18,100 nt of DNA from NCBI GenBank assembly GCA_900543755.1, contig UQSP01000043.1:1-18100 (forward strand). Reading direction: 5' to 3'. The position numbers were made by a program, and so were the translations under genes. The notes below the pieces were generated by a model. That model was not told the DNA's origin, did no database searches, and was given only the letters and a program-made list of their open reading frames with translations. Position 1 is the stretch's first letter, and every line of letters starts with the position of its first letter. Below are positions 16,068 through 18,100 of this stretch, piece by piece. The DNA is from an uncultured Eubacteriales bacterium. Lineage in GTDB: Bacteria; Bacillota; Clostridia; Christensenellales; Pumilibacteraceae.

Positions 16068-16664
16068 ATGGCTCAACTGTTATATCAGGGACACGGAAGT
16101 TACCGCATACGCGGAGAGCGCGGCGTGGTTGTTTACGTTGACCCGTATATGGGCGAGGGTTACGACATTAAGGCGGATATAGTGCTTGTCACGCACGAGC
16201 ATCACGACCACAACAAGCTGTCGCTTGTGTCTTTAAAGCCCGACGGAAAAGTATTTCGCGGCAGGGACATGACGGACGGCGTAAACTACGCAAAAGCGGA
16301 ATACAAGGGCGTAGGTATACGCGCGGTTCCCGCGTACAACAAAAACCATTCGGCTCGCGAATGCGTAGGTTTTATCGTGGAAATCGACGGAGTAAAGATT
16401 TACGCGTCAGGCGACACTTCCCGTACCGATTTCATGTATCGGCTTAAAGACGAAAACATCGATTACGCATTACTGCCTACGGACGGTATTTACAACATGG
16501 ACGCCGCTGAAGCGTCGAAATGTGCGGCTATTATCGGGGCAAAACACACAGTCCCCGTTCATACCAAACCCGAAACGCTTTTTTCCGACGCGGTGGCTGG
16601 CAGATTCTCCTGCAAAGGTAAACTGGTTTTGCACCCCGGCGAAGAAATCGAACTTGTAAAATAG
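16068..16664 (+). CDS. Small metallo-beta-lactamase-fold hydrolase
   Basis: A 198-residue metal-dependent hydrolase of the UlaG-like/UPF0173-like branch (Lactamase_B_3 type); the substrate is unknown. The dinuclear metal site is visible in order: THEHHDH (42-48), a histidine at about 94 in NKNHSARE, D116 in SGDTSRTD, and H165 in VPVHT. It has no signal peptide, so it should be cytoplasmic. The frame is open to a TTG at 16041, but the ATG at 16068 is preferred because it follows AAAGGAG (16054-16060) at seven bases and matches the family N-terminus (MAQLLYQGHGSYRI). It is the last plus-strand gene before a bidirectional terminator. Confidence 0.88.
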   Translation: MAQLLYQGHGSYRIRGERGVVVYVDPYMGEGYDIKADIVLVTHEHHDHNKLSLVSLKPDGKVFRGRDMTDGVNYAKAEYKGVGIRAVPAYNKNHSARECVGFIVEIDGVKIYASGDTSRTDFMYRLKDENIDYALLPTDGIYNMDAAEASKCAAIIGAKHTVPVHTKPETLFSDAVAGRFSCKGKLVLHPGEEIELVK

Positions 16665-16669
16665 AGGTT

Positions 16670-16709
16670 AAAAAGCTTAGGCTTTCCCGATTTTTTAAAG
16701 CTTTTTTTT
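16670..16709 (+). terminator. Possible AT-rich terminator after the MBL-fold gene
   Basis: AAAAAGCTT (16670-16678) pairs with AAGCTTTTT (16698-16706) across a 19-base loop, ending in a run of eight T. The stem is AT-rich and the loop is large, so it may be weak. The stronger element at 16735-16786 follows closely. Confidence 0.45.
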
Positions 16710-16734
16710 GTCGTTGCCTATTAAAAAAATATAA

Positions 16735-16786
16735 TAAAAAACAAACGCCTTAAGGAATAATGCTTTCCGATAAGGCGTTTTTTATT
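16735..16786. terminator. Bidirectional intrinsic terminator between convergent genes
   Basis: A 10-bp stem (AAACGCCTTA at 16743-16752 with TAAGGCGTTT at 16771-16780) contains an inner GGAA/TTCC extension (16754-16757 with 16765-16768). An A-rich run lies on the left and TTTTTTATT on the right, so it can work on both strands. It sits between the plus-strand MBL gene and the minus-strand DUF1934-like gene. Confidence 0.8.
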
Positions 16787-16846
16787 GCGTCAATTTCCGA
16801 TATAAAAAAAGGCGTTTATTTAAAATTAAGAAATGTTATTGCGTCA
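16772..16846. repeat. Imperfect direct repeat next to the bidirectional terminator
   Basis: AAGGCGTTT followed by TTATTGCGTCA occurs at 16772-16792 and again, with 17 extra bases between the two parts, at 16809-16846. The second copy abuts the stop codon of the minus-strand gene. It is most simply a decayed local duplication of the terminator's right arm. Confidence 0.4.
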
Positions 16847-16848
16847 GG

Positions 16849-17211
16849 TCAGATGATTTCGCACTCTATTTCCAACCGACGGAAATTTTCTTCGTCCAGG
16901 TAAAATTCGGCGCAAGCGGTGACGGCGTTCCCGTGCGCTATTACTTCCATCGCGTGCGTGGTTACCGAAAAAAATCCGTTCAAAGGTTTACTCATTACTA
17001 TTCCGGTGGTTTCGCCTTTGACAAGATTCATCTCGTATTCGTGTTCCCCCTTTCTCACGACGCGAATACCTTCCGGCGACAATTCGAATTTAAAATAATC
17101 CTTTTCGCAGGGAAAAATAAAGCAATGTTTATTTCCGTCTGTAAAGTATTTCCCTTCGAAAGGGCTGCTTTCGTTAAATTCCTTTATTTTGATTTTCGCC
17201 TTTTTCATCAT
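16849..17211 (-). CDS. DUF1934/YwiB-like small beta-barrel protein
   Basis: A 120-residue protein of unknown function. The central pattern, VVRKGEHEYEMNLVKGETTG followed by a G-F-F-S-V-T-T strand pair, resembles the calycin-like DUF1934 (YwiB) family, where R-x-G, K-G-x-x-T-x-G and a similar strand succession recur. I assign this by pattern only. The N-terminus is basic (MMKKAKIKIKE). No signal peptide or membrane segment is seen. The start could be the ATG at 17211 or the adjacent one at 17208. The first is preferred because the -10 box lies six bases upstream, making a leaderless mRNA likely; no Shine-Dalgarno precedes either. It is convergent with the MBL gene and divergent from the SpoVT-like gene. 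Confidence 0.7.
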   Translation of the reverse strand: MMKKAKIKIKEFNESSPFEGKYFTDGNKHCFIFPCEKDYFKFELSPEGIRVVRKGEHEYEMNLVKGETTGIVMSKPLNGFFSVTTHAMEVIAHGNAVTACAEFYLDEENFRRLEIECEII

Positions 17212-17217
17212 AAGAAA

Positions 17218-17246
17218 ATTATATAATTATCTTTGATAAAAGTCAA
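17218..17246 (-). promoter_or_regulatory. SigA-type promoter for the DUF1934-like gene, leaderless geometry
   Basis: Read on the minus strand: TTGACT (17246-17241), 17-base spacer, TATAAT (17223-17218), then six bases to the ATG at 17211. The spacing is the same as at the SDR gene. The 176-base intergenic region also serves the plus-strand SpoVT-like gene, but I see no convincing plus-strand promoter in it. TATAAA at 17280-17285 with TTTACG at 17256-17261 is only a weak candidate. Confidence 0.75.
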
Positions 17247-17340
17247 CGTTTGCGTTTTACGTTTAAATAATACCGAAATTATAAATTTTACAAAATTTAT
17301 GTAATAAAACGCGATAAAAGGTAAGATACTACTTCCGTAA

Positions 17341-17387
17341 GGAGGAGAAAGCGGCATAAACAGTTTGTCGCGCTAAACGCTTATATT
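17341..17387 (+). promoter_or_regulatory. Distant Shine-Dalgarno with possible bridging hairpin before the SpoVT-like gene
   Basis: GGAGGAG (17341-17347) is the only ribosome binding site candidate, but it lies 40 bases before the ATG at 17388, with no in-frame ATG, GTG or TTG between. AAGCG (17349-17353) can pair with CGCTT (17378-17382). If that stem forms, the effective spacing drops to about six bases. The stem is short (5 bp) and its loop long, so this is tentative. Confidence 0.35.
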
Positions 17388-17918
17388 ATGGAAACAACGG
17401 GAATTATCAGAAGAATAGACGACCTTGGAAGAATCGTTATACCAAGAGAGTACCGCAAACTGCACGGAATAGACCTCGGCGACCCGATGGAAATCAGCGC
17501 ATTGGCGGGAGGGGATATAATCATCAGGAAGGTAGACACCAAAGGAGAGCTTATTAAAAATGCCGAAAAGGTTGCTGGAGCTGCGGCAGACGAAATACGC
17601 GGCACGTTGCTTGTGTGCGATTTCGACGGTTGGGTTGCGGGCTTCGGCGAGCGCAAAAACGAATTTATCGGTAAAGAGCTCACCAAATGGGCGGTAAAAC
17701 TGCTTAAAGACCGCGATACCTACCTTAGCGGAGGCGAACGCGAAGGAGAGCTTATCGGCACTAATCCCGAATTTTACGTGGCAATGGCGCCTTCCGTTTC
17801 CGGCGGAGATTGTTTCGGCGGACTGTGCATAGTTTCCGAAAAGGAAATTACCCGCGAGGAAATTGCTTTAATGAAAATATGCGCCAAAATCATAGGCGAA
17901 TATATGCAGAAATTTTAA
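17388..17918 (+). CDS. spoVT: SpoVT/AbrB-type transcriptional regulator with GAF-like C-terminus
   Basis: A DNA-binding regulator. In Bacillus, SpoVT is a forespore-specific regulator of SigG-dependent genes and is 178 residues; this one has 176. The N-terminus METTGIIRRIDDLGRIVIPR (1-20), continuing to about residue 48, is a SpoVT-AbrB swapped-hairpin domain. Residues from about 55 to 176 form an alpha/beta domain of GAF type, as in SpoVT. The start is fixed by the domain, although the ribosome binding site is unusually far away. Presence of this gene suggests a spore-forming lineage, but SpoVT-like paralogues also occur in non-sporulating clostridia, so the gene symbol is tentative. Confidence 0.75.
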   Translation: METTGIIRRIDDLGRIVIPREYRKLHGIDLGDPMEISALAGGDIIIRKVDTKGELIKNAEKVAGAAADEIRGTLLVCDFDGWVAGFGERKNEFIGKELTKWAVKLLKDRDTYLSGGEREGELIGTNPEFYVAMAPSVSGGDCFGGLCIVSEKEITREEIALMKICAKIIGEYMQKF

Positions 17919-17942
17919 AATCTGCGCTGCCGATTTAATCTT

Positions 17943-17964
17943 AAAAAAAGCAAAGCCTCCTTTG
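17943..17964 (-). terminator. Intrinsic terminator on the minus strand at the right end
   Basis: On the minus strand CAAAG (17964-17960), loop GAGG, CTTTG (17955-17951), then C and seven T (17949-17943). There is no T-run on the plus strand, so it should terminate a transcript coming from the right, whose gene is outside the window or in the structured segment 17962-18063. Confidence 0.6.
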
Positions 17965-18063
17965 AAAAGCGCAATTCCCATAGGGAATAAAATCAAAATA
18001 AAATTCATAAAGGAATTGCACTTTCAAGCGAGAAAAAGAGCGATCTTTCGGAAACGATAGATC
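17962..18063 (-). other. Structured segment: long inverted repeat plus GAAA-loop hairpin
   Basis: Arms at 17962-17978 and 18012-18027 pair over about 15 of 16 positions (one mismatch, one bulge) around a 33-base AT-rich loop. A second hairpin, 18042-18050 with 18055-18063, has nine positions paired (one T-T mismatch) around a GAAA tetraloop. Together with the minus-strand terminator next door, this looks like the 3' part of a minus-strand transcript. A minus-strand frame without a start codon is also open from 18063 to a TAA at 17943-17945, so a protein C-terminus cannot be excluded. The adapter cuts the element off. Confidence 0.4.
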
Positions 18064-18100
18064 CTGTCTCTTATACACATCTCCGAGCCCACGAGACATG
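18064..18100 (-). other. Nextera (Tn5) adapter remnant, right contig end
   Basis: Positions 18064-18097 are the full 34-base reverse complement of the Nextera read-2 adapter, beginning with the mosaic end (CTGTCTCTTATACACATCT). The final ATG is probably the first bases of the library index or flow-cell primer region. It is not genomic. Confidence 0.97.

Noticed and set aside
16933..17226. Plus-strand open frame opposite the DUF1934-like gene
   Set aside because: No ribosome binding site or recognisable protein pattern. The minus strand has a good promoter and a plausible fold.
1..18100. Terminal inverted repeats suggesting a complete linear mobile element
   Set aside because: The repeated ends are exactly the Nextera adapter, and no transposase, integrase or phage gene is present.

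Overview
This is an 18.1 kb metagenome-style contig. Both ends are untrimmed Illumina Nextera (Tn5 tagmentation) adapter: positions 1-30 and 18064-18100. Native DNA therefore runs from about 31 to 18063, and nothing can be said about what lies beyond. The host looks like an uncultured, probably endospore-forming member of the Bacillota (Clostridia-like). The evidence is a GlgC/GlgD pair, which is typical of Firmicutes, a SpoVT/AbrB-GAF regulator, strong AGGAGG-type ribosome binding sites and SigA-type TTGACA-N17-TATAAT promoters. This placement is inference; there is no rRNA marker.

Region 104-10500 is a glycogen operon, all on the plus strand: glgB (branching enzyme), glgC and glgD (ADP-glucose pyrophosphorylase catalytic and accessory subunits), glgA (glycogen synthase), glgP (phosphorylase) and a GH13 neopullulanase/maltogenic-amylase-type hydrolase. 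glgB/glgC overlap by 4 bp and glgP/GH13 are 4 bp apart. Together they encode activation of glucose-1-phosphate, chain elongation, branching, phosphorolysis and hydrolytic trimming. No GlgX-type debranching enzyme or 4-alpha-glucanotransferase is present in the window. The glgA product carries a basic N-terminal extension of about 155 residues that contains seven consecutive octapeptide repeats.

Region 10501-15500: a CPA2 (Kef-type) cation/proton antiporter has its own perfect-consensus promoter and a structured leader. It ends in an intrinsic terminator whose hairpin loop holds most of the -35 box of the next promoter. That promoter sits so close to the following SDR gene that the mRNA should be leaderless. 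The SDR gene is followed by two GMP synthase genes in tandem: a complete GuaA (glutaminase plus synthetase), then a synthetase-only paralogue.

Region 15501-18063: a small zinc cytidine-deaminase-like protein and a small metallo-beta-lactamase-fold hydrolase lie on the plus strand and end at a bidirectional terminator. A convergent minus-strand gene follows that resembles the DUF1934/YwiB family, again with a promoter implying a leaderless mRNA. A SpoVT-like regulator comes next, whose Shine-Dalgarno sequence is separated from its ATG by a possible hairpin. The last 120 bases before the adapter hold three hairpins that read best as the 3' end of an unknown minus-strand transcript.

Most of the window is recognisable metabolism, and I see no defence system, mobile element or CRISPR array. 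The points most worth a second look are the GlgA octad-repeat extension, the tandem GMP synthases, the repeated leaderless promoter geometry and the minus-strand structured element at the right end.
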